A stretch of DNA of 64,000 nucleotides. It comes from Streptomyces sp. SAJ15 (GTDB lineage: Bacteria > Actinomycetota > Actinomycetes > Streptomycetales > Streptomycetaceae). This document shows positions 25,494-33,489 of the stretch, in pieces. Below the pieces are notes generated by a model. That model searched no databases. It saw nothing but the letters and a program-made list of their open reading frames with translations, and was not told where the DNA came from. Every line of letters begins with the position of its first letter. The stretch's first letter is position 1. Location: contig NZ_NISY01000003.1 of the NCBI RefSeq assembly GCF_007595705.1, forward strand, positions 1 through 64,000. Direction: 5' to 3'. A program made the translations under genes and the position numbers.

Positions 25494-27809
25494 TCACCCC
25501 GACGTCGACACCGGCTGGCCCGGGTCGCCCGTGGACGGGGTGCCCGGGGTGGGCGTGGGCGTGGGGTCCGGGGTGCCGGGCACCGGAGTGGGCTCGGGCT
25601 CCGGTTCGGGGGCGGTGCCACGGCCCTCGATCACGACCACCGCGCCGGCCGGCGCCACCGAGATCCGGGCGCTCCAGGGGCCCACCGGCTCGTGTGCGTG
25701 GTCCACCGAGACGGTGATCGTCGTGGATTCGCCGGGCCGCAGCTCCCCCGCGCTCTGGCTCAGCCGCAGCCAGGGGGCGTTGGCGGAGGCCGACCAGCGC
25801 ACGGCGGAGCCGCCGGAGGCGGTCAGCGTGATCAGGGTCGTGTCGCCGCTGGGCTGGGCGTCCACCGTCAGCCGCCCCGGGCCGGGGATCGGCCGGTCGG
25901 GCTCGGAGGGGCCCGGCTCCCGGCCCGGCCCGCCGTCCGGCCCACCGGGGGCGGGGGCGCCCTCGGAGCCGGGGGCGCGCGGCGGGGCGGGGGCGCGGCC
26001 GCCCGGCTCGGAGCCGTCGCGGTGGTCCGGGCCGCCGTCCGGCCCGACCGCCGCGTCCTGAGCGAAGGCGTACCGCCGACCGTTGACGCTGATCACCTCC
26101 ACCGACACATCCGAGTCGCGCCGGCTGGCACGGAGCCGCTGACCCTCGCCCTCGCGCGCGCTGCCCGCGTGCTCGTACGGGTCATAGGGGCCGTCCAGGC
26201 CCTCCCCGGCGAAGGCGTCCCCGTCGTGGGCGGAGATCGACTCGGGGTCGCGGTCCGCGCCGGTCAACGGTGCCTCGCGATAGGCCGCCCACAGGGCGAG
26301 CACCGGGGCCGCGATGACGGTGGCGACGATGGTCGTGGTGACCGCGCGGCTGCGCAGGCGGCTGCGCCGCGCGACGCGGTCCTTGGGGTCGAGGGGGAAG
26401 CCGAGCCGGTCGAACCGCGGCCATGCTCCGGCGCGCGCCGGACGCGTGCGCTGGGCGCCCAGCATCGCCGCGTGCACGGCGGCCCGGGGCGCCTCCAGCA
26501 CGGGCAGGGCGGCCGGCGCCGCCGCCGTGCCGGGCCAGGGGCCCCGCGCGGTGGCCCGCTCCGCGCGGTGGCGACAGGTGCGGCAGTCGTCGACATGGCG
26601 CACGAGCTCGCGGCGGAGCGCGGCGGAGAGCAGCACCTGGCTGTCGCCGGCGAGCCGGGCGACGACGGGGCACTGCCCCAGCTCCACCACGGCGAGCGCC
26701 GCGCGGGTGCGCTCCACCTCGCACGCCGCGCTGGACAGCAGTGTCCGGGTGTCGTCCGGCTCGCGGCCGAGGACGGCCGCGACCTCCTGGGGAGAGAGCT
26801 GGTGGCGCACCGCGAGCTCCAGGGCCTCGCGCTGCTCGGCCGTGGTGCCCGCGGCCTCCGGCCAGGCCAGCGCGGCCAACTCACGCCCACGCCGCTCGAC
26901 GACGTCGTGGCGCGGAGGCCCGCCGGCCTCGCGGGGCGGCGCTCCGGCCTCGCGCGACGTCGGGCCGGCCTCGCACGGGCCGCCGTGGTCATCCAGCTCC
27001 CACCCGACGCCCGCGCCGCCCGCGCGTGGACGCTCACCGCCGAAAGGCGGGGGGAAGCCGGTCGCGTACGGCCCGGTGATCGAGTCGGGGGCCCAGTCGG
27101 CGGCCCGGCCGGCGGCCCGGTCGGTGGCGCGGTCGGTGGCGCGGTCGGTGGCGTCGCTCGCGGCGGGCCGTGAGGTCGTGTCGGCGCCCCGCGACACGCC
27201 CCCGGGGCCGGCCGACGCGTCGTCGGCCGGGCGGCGCCCGTGCCGGGCGCTGGGCGCGGCCGCCTCGGACGCGCGCGCACCGAACACCCCGTAAGACTCA
27301 TGCGCCCCGCAAGACTCATGTGCCCCGTACAGCCCATATGGCCCGTACAGGCCGATTCCGGCAGCCGACGTACCTCCCGGAGCACCGTCGGCGGACGGCT
27401 GGGCGGTCCGCAGGTCGGCGAGCACGCGCAGACAGGACCAGCGGGCGAGGGCGTAGAGCCAGGACCGGTGCAGCTCGCTGCCGGCGAGCGCGTCGACCCG
27501 CACCCCCGTCCGCACAACCGGCCCGCCACGGTCGTCGCGAGCGGCTCGGGCCCCGCGGCCGGCCGATCGAGCCCGGCCCGGCCGGCCCCGCTCCCGCCGC
27601 CGCTCCGCGACGGCGAGGGCCTCGCCGAGGGCGGCGGTGGCGGCGTCGTGGTCGCAGAGCACGGACAGGCAGTACGTGAACAGTCCGTCCAGATAGGGCT
27701 CGTAGCGCGTCGGGGGGTGCGAAGGGCGCGCGGAGGCGGCGCGAGGGGGGCGGTTCTGCGCCCGGTGTGCGCCGGTGACCTGCGTCGATTGCTCGGGCGT
27801 TCTGCTCAC
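25494..27809 (-). CDS. Sigma-like membrane protein with zinc finger and BACON domain
   Basis: A 771-residue mosaic. The N-terminal part reads as an ECF sigma region 2 relative (YEPYLDGLFTYCLSVLCDHD, then LYALARWSCLRVLADLR) and, after a long disordered insert, a region 4-like helix-turn-helix (LAVRHQLSPQEVAAVLGRE). A zf-HC2-type site follows (HVDDCRTCRH), then a single transmembrane helix (VTTTIVATVIAAPVLALWA) and an extracellular BACON-like beta domain (SANAPWLRLSQSAGELRPGE). It looks like a sigma and anti-sigma fused to an exported carbohydrate- or mucin-binding-type domain; a role in transcription is unproven. GTG 27809 start. Confidence 0.78.
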   Translation of the reverse strand: MSRTPEQSTQVTGAHRAQNRPPRAASARPSHPPTRYEPYLDGLFTYCLSVLCDHDAATAALGEALAVAERRRERGRPGRARSAGRGARAARDDRGGPVVRTGVRVDALAGSELHRSWLYALARWSCLRVLADLRTAQPSADGAPGGTSAAGIGLYGPYGLYGAHESCGAHESYGVFGARASEAAAPSARHGRRPADDASAGPGGVSRGADTTSRPAASDATDRATDRATDRAAGRAADWAPDSITGPYATGFPPPFGGERPRAGGAGVGWELDDHGGPCEAGPTSREAGAPPREAGGPPRHDVVERRGRELAALAWPEAAGTTAEQREALELAVRHQLSPQEVAAVLGREPDDTRTLLSSAACEVERTRAALAVVELGQCPVVARLAGDSQVLLSAALRRELVRHVDDCRTCRHRAERATARGPWPGTAAAPAALPVLEAPRAAVHAAMLGAQRTRPARAGAWPRFDRLGFPLDPKDRVARRSRLRSRAVTTTIVATVIAAPVLALWAAYREAPLTGADRDPESISAHDGDAFAGEGLDGPYDPYEHAGSAREGEGQRLRASRRDSDVSVEVISVNGRRYAFAQDAAVGPDGGPDHRDGSEPGGRAPAPPRAPGSEGAPAPGGPDGGPGREPGPSEPDRPIPGPGRLTVDAQPSGDTTLITLTASGGSAVRWSASANAPWLRLSQSAGELRPGESTTITVSVDHAHEPVGPWSARISVAPAGAVVVIEGRGTAPEPEPEPTPVPGTPDPTPTPTPGTPSTGDPGQPVSTSG

Positions 27810-28039
27810 CTTGGTGACGGTAGGCGGATGATGCAGATGTCCTCGTCCACCCAGGCCACTTTTAACCCTTACGGGTGATCATCTCCCTCAAAAGAGGACA
27901 GGCGTCTCATCGTCCTATACGTAACCTGATAATGCGCCGGACATATCAGACCCCCGCGCGGGCCGGTCGCCGACGGCGGCCGCCCGCCCCCGCGACCGCC
28001 GCGGCTTCCGTTGTCGGTGGCGCCCGCTAGCGTTGCGGC
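27810..28039. other. Divergent region BACON protein / radA
   Basis: About 230 bp, less GC-rich around 27855-27935. It should hold both promoters. I see no supported gene and no unambiguous promoter boxes. Confidence 0.3.
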
Positions 28040-29437
28040 ATGGCTGCCCGCAAAGACCGCCCCGGCTACCGCTGCACCGAATGCGGCTGGACCACCGCCA
28101 AGTGGCTCGGCCGCTGCCCCGAGTGCCACGCCTGGGGCACCGTCGAGGAGCTCGGCGCGCCCGCCGTCCGCACCACCGCGCCCGGTCGCGTCACCACCTC
28201 CGCGCTCCCCATCGGCCAGGTCGACGGCCGCCAGGCCACGGCGCGCTCCACCGGGGTCGACGAGCTCGACCGGGTGCTGGGCGGCGGGCTGATCCCCGGC
28301 GCGGTGGTGCTGCTGGCCGGCGAGCCCGGCGTCGGCAAGTCCACGCTGCTGCTGGACGTGGCCGCGAAGGCGGCGAGCGCGGAGCACCGCACGCTCTACG
28401 TCACGGGCGAGGAGTCGGCGAGTCAGGTGCGGCTGCGCGCGGACCGCATCGGCGCGCTCGACGACCACCTCTACCTCGCCGCCGAGACCGACCTGTCCGC
28501 CGTCCTCGGCCATCTGGACTCGGTCAAGCCCTCGCTGCTGATCCTCGACTCGGTGCAGACCATCGCCTCCCCGGAGATCGACGGCGCGCCCGGCGGCATG
28601 GCCCAGGTGCGGGAGGTGGCCGGGGCGTTGATCCGTGCCTCCAAGGAGCGCGGCATGGCCACGCTGCTGGTCGGCCACGTCACCAAGGACGGCGCCATCG
28701 CCGGCCCCCGGCTGCTGGAGCACCTGGTCGACGTGGTGCTGCACTTCGAGGGCGACCGGCACGCGCGGCTGCGCCTGGTGCGCGGGGTGAAGAACCGCTA
28801 CGGGGCGACCGACGAGGTGGGCTGCTTCGAGCTGCACGACGAGGGCATCACCGGCCTCGCCGACCCCTCCGGGCTGTTCCTCACCCGGCGCACCGAGCCG
28901 GTGCCGGGCACCTGTCTGACGGTGACGCTGGAGGGCCGCCGGCCACTGGTGGCCGAGGTGCAGGCGCTGACCGTCGACTCGCAGATCCCGTCCCCCCGCC
29001 GCACCACCTCGGGCCTGGAGACCTCCCGCGTCTCGATGATGCTGGCGGTGCTGGAGCAGCGCGGCCGGATCAGCGCGCTGGGCAAGCGGGACATCTACAG
29101 CGCCACGGTCGGCGGGGTGAAGCTCTCCGAGCCCGCCGCCGACCTGGCCGTGGCGCTCGCCCTGGCCAGCGCCGCCAGCGACACCCCGCTCCCGAAGAAC
29201 CTGGTCGCCATCGGTGAGGTCGGGCTGGCGGGCGAGGTCAGGCGGGTCACCGGGGTGCAGCGGCGGCTGGCCGAGGCGGCCCGGCTGGGCTTCACCCACG
29301 CGCTGGTGCCCACCGATCCCGGCAAGGTCCCGCCGGGCATGCGCGTACAGGAAGTGGCGGACATAGGGGACGCGCTCCGGGTTCTGCCCAGGCGCGTGCG
29401 CCGGGAGCCCCCACGGGAGGACGCCGAGCGCCGGTAG
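28040..29437 (+). CDS. radA: DNA repair protein RadA (Sms)
   Basis: A 465-residue RecA-like helicase that processes recombination intermediates. The N-terminal C4 zinc finger is C12-x2-C15...C26-x2-C29. Walker A is GEPGVGKST with Lys100, and the RadA-specific KNRYG motif is at about residue 255. A C-terminal Lon-protease-like domain (about 290-450) lacks protease function in the family. disA follows 224 bp downstream, the order usual in Gram-positive bacteria; RadA is known to modulate DisA in Bacillus. Confidence 0.96.
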   Translation: MAARKDRPGYRCTECGWTTAKWLGRCPECHAWGTVEELGAPAVRTTAPGRVTTSALPIGQVDGRQATARSTGVDELDRVLGGGLIPGAVVLLAGEPGVGKSTLLLDVAAKAASAEHRTLYVTGEESASQVRLRADRIGALDDHLYLAAETDLSAVLGHLDSVKPSLLILDSVQTIASPEIDGAPGGMAQVREVAGALIRASKERGMATLLVGHVTKDGAIAGPRLLEHLVDVVLHFEGDRHARLRLVRGVKNRYGATDEVGCFELHDEGITGLADPSGLFLTRRTEPVPGTCLTVTLEGRRPLVAEVQALTVDSQIPSPRRTTSGLETSRVSMMLAVLEQRGRISALGKRDIYSATVGGVKLSEPAADLAVALALASAASDTPLPKNLVAIGEVGLAGEVRRVTGVQRRLAEAARLGFTHALVPTDPGKVPPGMRVQEVADIGDALRVLPRRVRREPPREDAERR

Positions 29438-29661
29438 ACTTTGCCCTGGTCTCGCCCGTACGTGCGGACGGTGTGCGCCAGGAGCGTGCGACCGGCGCCC
29501 GTGGGCGGTGGGAAACAGGACGGCAGGACAGACAGGACGGCTGGGACGGCCACCTCGGCCGCGCCGGGCACCCCCGCCGGCCGGACCGGCCCGGACCGGG
29601 CCCGGACAGCCGCGGGCGGCGCCGCCCGCGGCACCGACAGACCTTGCGACGGAGGAGTGCA

Positions 29662-30768
29662 GTGGCAGCAGGCGACCGGGCAGCATCTCCCGGCAGGGCC
29701 GATGGTCTGATGCGCGCCTCGCTGAGCGCCGTCGCGCCCGGCACGGCACTGCGCGACGGTCTGGAGCGCGTCCTGCGGGGCAACACGGGCGGCCTCATCG
29801 TGCTCGGCATGGACAAGACCGTCGAGTCCATCTGTAGCGGCGGCTTCGTGCTGGACGTCGAGTTCTCCGCGACGCGGCTGCGCGAGCTGTGCAAGCTGGA
29901 CGGCGCGATGATCCTGGACAAGGACATCACCAAGATCGTGCGGGCGGGGGTCCAGCTGGTCCCGGACGCGTCGATTCCGACCGAGGAGACCGGCACCCGG
30001 CACCGCACCGCGCAGCGCGTCTCCATCCAGAGCGGCTTCCCGGTGGTCTCGGTGAGCCAGTCGATGCGGCTGATCGCGCTCTACGTGGACGGGGAGCGGC
30101 GGGTCCTGGAGGAGTCGGCCGCGATCCTCTCCCGCGCCAACCAGGCGCTGGCCACCCTGGAGCGCTACAAGCTCCGGCTGGACGAGGTCGCCGGCACCCT
30201 CTCCGCCCTGGAGATCGAGGACCTGGTGACCGTCCGGGATGTCTCGGCGGTCGCGCAGCGCCTGGAGATGGTGCGCCGCATCGCCACCGAGATCGCCGAG
30301 TACGTGGTGGAGCTGGGCACCGACGGCCGGCTGCTCTCCCTCCAGCTCGACGAGTTGATCGCGGGCGTGGAGCCGGAGCGGGAGCTGGTCGTCCGCGACT
30401 ACGTCCCGGAGCCGACCGCCAAGCGCACCCGCACGGTGCCCGAGGCCCTCGCCGAGCTGGACCGGCTCAGCCACGCCGAGCTGCTCGAAATGCCCATCGT
30501 GGCGCGGGCGCTGGGCTACAGCGGCTCGCCCGAGACGCTCGACGGGGCGGTCTCGCCGCGTGGTTACCGCCTGCTGGCCAAGGTGCCGCGGCTCCCCGGC
30601 GCCATCATCGAGCGGCTCGTCGAGCACTTCGGCGGGCTCCAGAAGCTGCTCGCCGCCAGCGTGGACGACCTGCAGACGGTCGACGGCGTGGGCGAGGCGC
30701 GGGCCCGTTCGGTGCGCGAGGGTCTCTCCCGGCTGGCCGAGTCCTCGATCCTGGAGCGGTACGTGTAA
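29662..30768 (+). CDS. disA: DNA integrity scanning diadenylate cyclase
   Basis: A 368-residue enzyme making c-di-AMP from two ATP. The DAC domain carries DGA (residues 80-82) and GTRHRTA (RHR 113-115), both catalytic. A helical spine follows, and the C-terminal DNA-binding helix-hairpin-helix domain contains [23 protein letters not shown] 29662 is chosen because GGAGGAG lies six bases upstream and the length then matches Streptomyces DisA (about 370). An 18-bp-stem terminator follows at 30787. Confidence 0.96.
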   Translation: MAAGDRAASPGRADGLMRASLSAVAPGTALRDGLERVLRGNTGGLIVLGMDKTVESICSGGFVLDVEFSATRLRELCKLDGAMILDKDITKIVRAGVQLVPDASIPTEETGTRHRTAQRVSIQSGFPVVSVSQSMRLIALYVDGERRVLEESAAILSRANQALATLERYKLRLDEVAGTLSALEIEDLVTVRDVSAVAQRLEMVRRIATEIAEYVVELGTDGRLLSLQLDELIAGVEPERELVVRDYVPEPTAKRTRTVPEALAELDRLSHAELLEMPIVARALGYSGSPETLDGAVSPRGYRLLAKVPRLPGAIIERLVEHFGGLQKLLAASVDDLQTVDGVGEARARSVREGLSRLAESSILERYV

Positions 30769-30786
30769 CGGCCGTACGGCGGACGT

Positions 30787-30825
30787 ACGTCGAGCCCTCC
30801 GCGGTCGCCGCGGAGGGCTCGACGT
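30787..30825 (+). terminator. Hairpin terminator of disA
   Basis: A perfect 18-bp stem (30787-30804 with 30808-30825, ACGTCGAGCCCTCCGCGG and its complement) with a TCG loop begins 18 bp after the disA stop. There is no U-run. Confidence 0.82.
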
Positions 30826-30860
30826 GTGAGAGCTCGACGCGTGAGGGCTCGACGGGTGTC
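30816..30860 (+). repeat. 15-bp tandem repeat, three units
   Basis: Units GGCTCGACGTGTGAG, AGCTCGACGCGTGAG and GGCTCGACGGGTGTC follow one another. The first begins in the 3' arm of the disA terminator, so the repeat appears to have grown from the terminator stem. Confidence 0.85.
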
Positions 30861-30901
30861 CGGGCTCCCACGCGGGGGGCGCCGCGCGCGGTCGGCGGTC
30901 C

Positions 30902-31756
30902 TCAGTCCTGTTCCAGGACGAACGACACCTGGGCGCTGCCCAGTCCGTCCACCCGTGCCTCGACCAGATAGGTGCCCGACTTCGCGGTGCCACCGCCGGA
31001 CGGGGTGGCGCACTCCTCGGAGCTGAGCGTGCGGTCCCACTGCACGGTCCGGGTGGTCTCGCCGTCCGCGGGCACCTCGATCAGCGCGAGGGCGCTGCCC
31101 CGCGAGCAGTCGTTGGACGCCCAGACGTGCTCGTTCTCCTTGTCCGTGATCGTCAGCGAGGCCGACGCCCGTCCGAAGTCGACCTTGCAGGCGCTGTCCG
31201 AGGTGTTCTTCACGATGACCTCGAAGGTGGGCTTCTCGTCGGGCGCGTAGGTGTTCTTCTCGCGGGAGTCCAGGACGCTGCGCAGCGTCAACTCGATGTC
31301 GTCCCGTGAGCAGTCGGGCAGGCTCGAATCGTCCGCCAACGCCACGCCATTACCCACGCCGAGGGCGTCGGCGCCACCGCCGCCACCGCCCGAACCGCCG
31401 CCGCCCCCCGTGCCGGAGTCGTCTCCGCCGCTGCCGCCGCTGCCGCCACCGCTGGCATCGCCGCCGCCGGAGCCGGAGCCGCCCGAGCCGCCGTCCTCGC
31501 CCGACTCGTCGCGGCCGCCCGGCCGTTGACTGTTGACCGAGCTGGTGGCGGAGGGGCCGGGGGTGATGGTGCTCTCGATCCCCTTGCCGCCGGGTCCCTT
31601 GGCGTCGTCGCCCTTGCCGCCGCCGCCCGAACCACCCAGGCTGAAGGCCCAGATGACGAGAATGAGGAGGAGCACGAACAGGAGCAGCGCAACTCCCCTC
31701 CGGCGCCAGTAGATGGAGGAGGGAAGCGGCCCGATCGGATTGCGCAGAGATCCCAC
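30902..31756 (-). CDS. Membrane-anchored protein with exported beta-sandwich domain
   Basis: A 284-residue protein with a short cytoplasmic N-terminus, one transmembrane helix (residues about 21-42, VALLLFVLLLILVIWAFSL), a glycine/serine-rich linker of about 100 residues and an exported C-terminal domain of about 130 residues. That domain has four cysteines (LPDCSRDD, SACKVD, NDCSRG, EECATP), consistent with two disulfides and an Ig-like or DUF4232-type beta fold (EVIVKNTSDSACKVDFG). Function unknown. It probably stands on the outer surface of the membrane. Confidence 0.8.
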   Translation of the reverse strand: MGSLRNPIGPLPSSIYWRRRGVALLLFVLLLILVIWAFSLGGSGGGGKGDDAKGPGGKGIESTITPGPSATSSVNSQRPGGRDESGEDGGSGGSGSGGGDASGGGSGGSGGDDSGTGGGGGSGGGGGGADALGVGNGVALADDSSLPDCSRDDIELTLRSVLDSREKNTYAPDEKPTFEVIVKNTSDSACKVDFGRASASLTITDKENEHVWASNDCSRGSALALIEVPADGETTRTVQWDRTLSSEECATPSGGGTAKSGTYLVEARVDGLGSAQVSFVLEQD

Positions 31757-31930
31757 GCGGAAACTCTACGAGAGATCAGTCCCGCGCCTCGCACGTACCC
31801 GCCGCTCCAGGCCCCCACTTTTCTCATCATCTGACCGGAGCGGGGGGCGCGACCCCTGACTTTCGTCAGACACGGGTCCTGCCGATCGCTCGATGCGACG
31901 ACCCCGTAGTGGTCCATACCGTCCCGGACC

Positions 31931-32587
31931 ATGACGAGTACCGACCTCTACCGCGACATCACCGACCTCGCTCACGACTCTCCTGGCTGGATCCATACTC
32001 TGGCGGAAATCGGCACGGACGGCGGGCTGCTGCTGCTCGCCGCGGCCGCCGCGCTGGTGTGGTGGCGGGCCCGCCACGACACCGCACGACAGCTCGCCCT
32101 CGCTCTGCTCGTTCCCGTGGCGACCGTGGTGGCCTACGCGTGCAGTGAGATCGCCAAGACCCTCGTCGACGAGGAACGGCCCTGCCGCGCGGTCTCCGGC
32201 GCCGCCCCCTCGATCGCCGACTGCCCGCCCACCGGCGACTGGTCGTTCCCCAGCAACCACGCCACGCTCGCCGCGGCCCTCGCCGTGGGGACCGTGATCG
32301 CCTGGCGTCGTGCGGCCGTGGTGCTGCTCCCGGTCGCCGCGCTCCTCGCCTTCTCCCGTGTCTTCGTCGGCGTCCACTACCCGCATGACGTCGCCGCCGG
32401 CTGCGTGTTGGGCGCGGTCTTCGCGCTGGTCTGCGCCCGGCTGCTGACCGGTCCGGTGTCCACGCGGGTCACCGCGATACGGGCGGCCGGGCGCGGCGGC
32501 CCCCTCGGCTGGGTCGCGGGGCCGGGACCACGCGCCGCCTTCCCGGGTGGCCAACCGGTCGGGACGCCGGCCCGACACCGACGCTGA
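31931..32587 (+). CDS. PAP2-family membrane phosphatase
   Basis: A 218-residue polytopic membrane phosphatase of the phosphatidic acid phosphatase type 2 / undecaprenyl-pyrophosphatase superfamily. The three active-site motifs are present: KTLVDEERP (KX6RP), PSNHA (PSGH-type with Asn) and SRVFVGVHYPHD (SRX5HX3D). It likely dephosphorylates a lipid phosphate at the outer membrane face, for example undecaprenyl pyrophosphate. It is divergent from the DUF4232-like gene. A 15-bp repeat array follows before the convergent response regulator. Confidence 0.9.
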   Translation: MTSTDLYRDITDLAHDSPGWIHTLAEIGTDGGLLLLAAAAALVWWRARHDTARQLALALLVPVATVVAYACSEIAKTLVDEERPCRAVSGAAPSIADCPPTGDWSFPSNHATLAAALAVGTVIAWRRAAVVLLPVAALLAFSRVFVGVHYPHDVAAGCVLGAVFALVCARLLTGPVSTRVTAIRAAGRGGPLGWVAGPGPRAAFPGGQPVGTPARHRR

Positions 32588-32700
32588 GCCGCCCGACCGC
32601 TCCCTTCGCGGCGCCGCCCGGGCCGCTGCCGCGCACGCACGCCGGAACGCGTCCCGCTCCAGACGGCGCCCGCGCGGGCCGGGGCCGCGCCGACCGGCCC

Positions 32701-32745
32701 GTGCGGACCGGCCCCGTGCGGACCGGCCCGGTGCGGACCGGGCAC
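32701..32745 (+). repeat. 15-bp tandem repeat, three units
   Basis: GTGCGGACCGGCCCC, GTGCGGACCGGCCCG and GTGCGGACCGGGCAC lie in the 190-bp convergent gap between the PAP2 gene and the response regulator. A partial unit precedes them. Confidence 0.88.
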
Positions 32746-32776
32746 ACGTGGATTCGTCCCGCGTGGATCGGGCCCG

Positions 32777-33469
32777 CTACGCGCCGCCGCGCCGGGCGGG
32801 CGGTGTCGGGGCCTTGGCCGCGACCAGTCCTGCCTCGTAGGCGACGATGGCGGCCTGGACGCGGTTGCCGACCCCGAGGCGGTCGAGGACCGCGCTGACG
32901 TGCCCCTTCACGGTGCCCTCGACGAGGTGGAGGCGGCGGGCGATCTCGGCGTTGGACAGACCGGCGCCGAGGAGGGCGAGAACGTCGCGTTCACGGGGCG
33001 TCAGCACGTCGGTACGGGCGCGGGCCGCCGCCGCCCGGGACAGGCGCTCCCCGCCCAGTTCGGCGATGACGTGCCGGGCGACGCGGGGCGAGAGGAAGGC
33101 GCCGCCGGCCGCCACCGCCCGCACTCCCGCCAGGAGTTCGTACGGGTCCCCGGACTTGAGCAGGAAGCCGGTGGCGCCGCCGCTGAGGGCGCGGGCGATG
33201 TAGGCGTCCTCGGAGAAGGTGGTGAGCATGGCGACGGCGGTGTCCGGCGCCACCCGCGCGATCTGCTCGCAGGCGCCGAGCCCGTCGAGTCCGGGCATCC
33301 GGATGTCGAGCAGGGCGACGTCGGGGCGGTGGGCGCGAGCCGCCTCGACCGCGGCCCGGCCGTCGGCGGCCTCCGCGACCACCTCGATGCCGGGGTCGGC
33401 GGCGAGGATGGCCCGGACCCCGGCCCGGATCATCGCCTCGTCGTCGGCCAGCAGCAGACGGATCGACAT
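32777..33469 (-). CDS. NarL/LuxR-type response regulator
   Basis: A 230-residue regulator: receiver domain with phospho-acceptor Asp55 (VALLDIRMPGLDG) and acidic pair at residues 9-10, then a LuxR-type helix-turn-helix (LTPRERDVLALLGAGLSNAE, then IARRLHLVEGTVKGHVS). ATG 33469 is taken as start; GTG 33493 would overlap the stop of the kinase gene (GTGA) and is also possible. It is transcribed with the histidine kinase immediately upstream and is its evident partner. Confidence 0.92.
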   Translation of the reverse strand: MSIRLLLADDEAMIRAGVRAILAADPGIEVVAEAADGRAAVEAARAHRPDVALLDIRMPGLDGLGACEQIARVAPDTAVAMLTTFSEDAYIARALSGGATGFLLKSGDPYELLAGVRAVAAGGAFLSPRVARHVIAELGGERLSRAAAARARTDVLTPRERDVLALLGAGLSNAEIARRLHLVEGTVKGHVSAVLDRLGVGNRVQAAIVAYEAGLVAAKAPTPPARRGGA

Positions 33470-33489
33470 GTCGCCTGTTCCCCTTCCTG

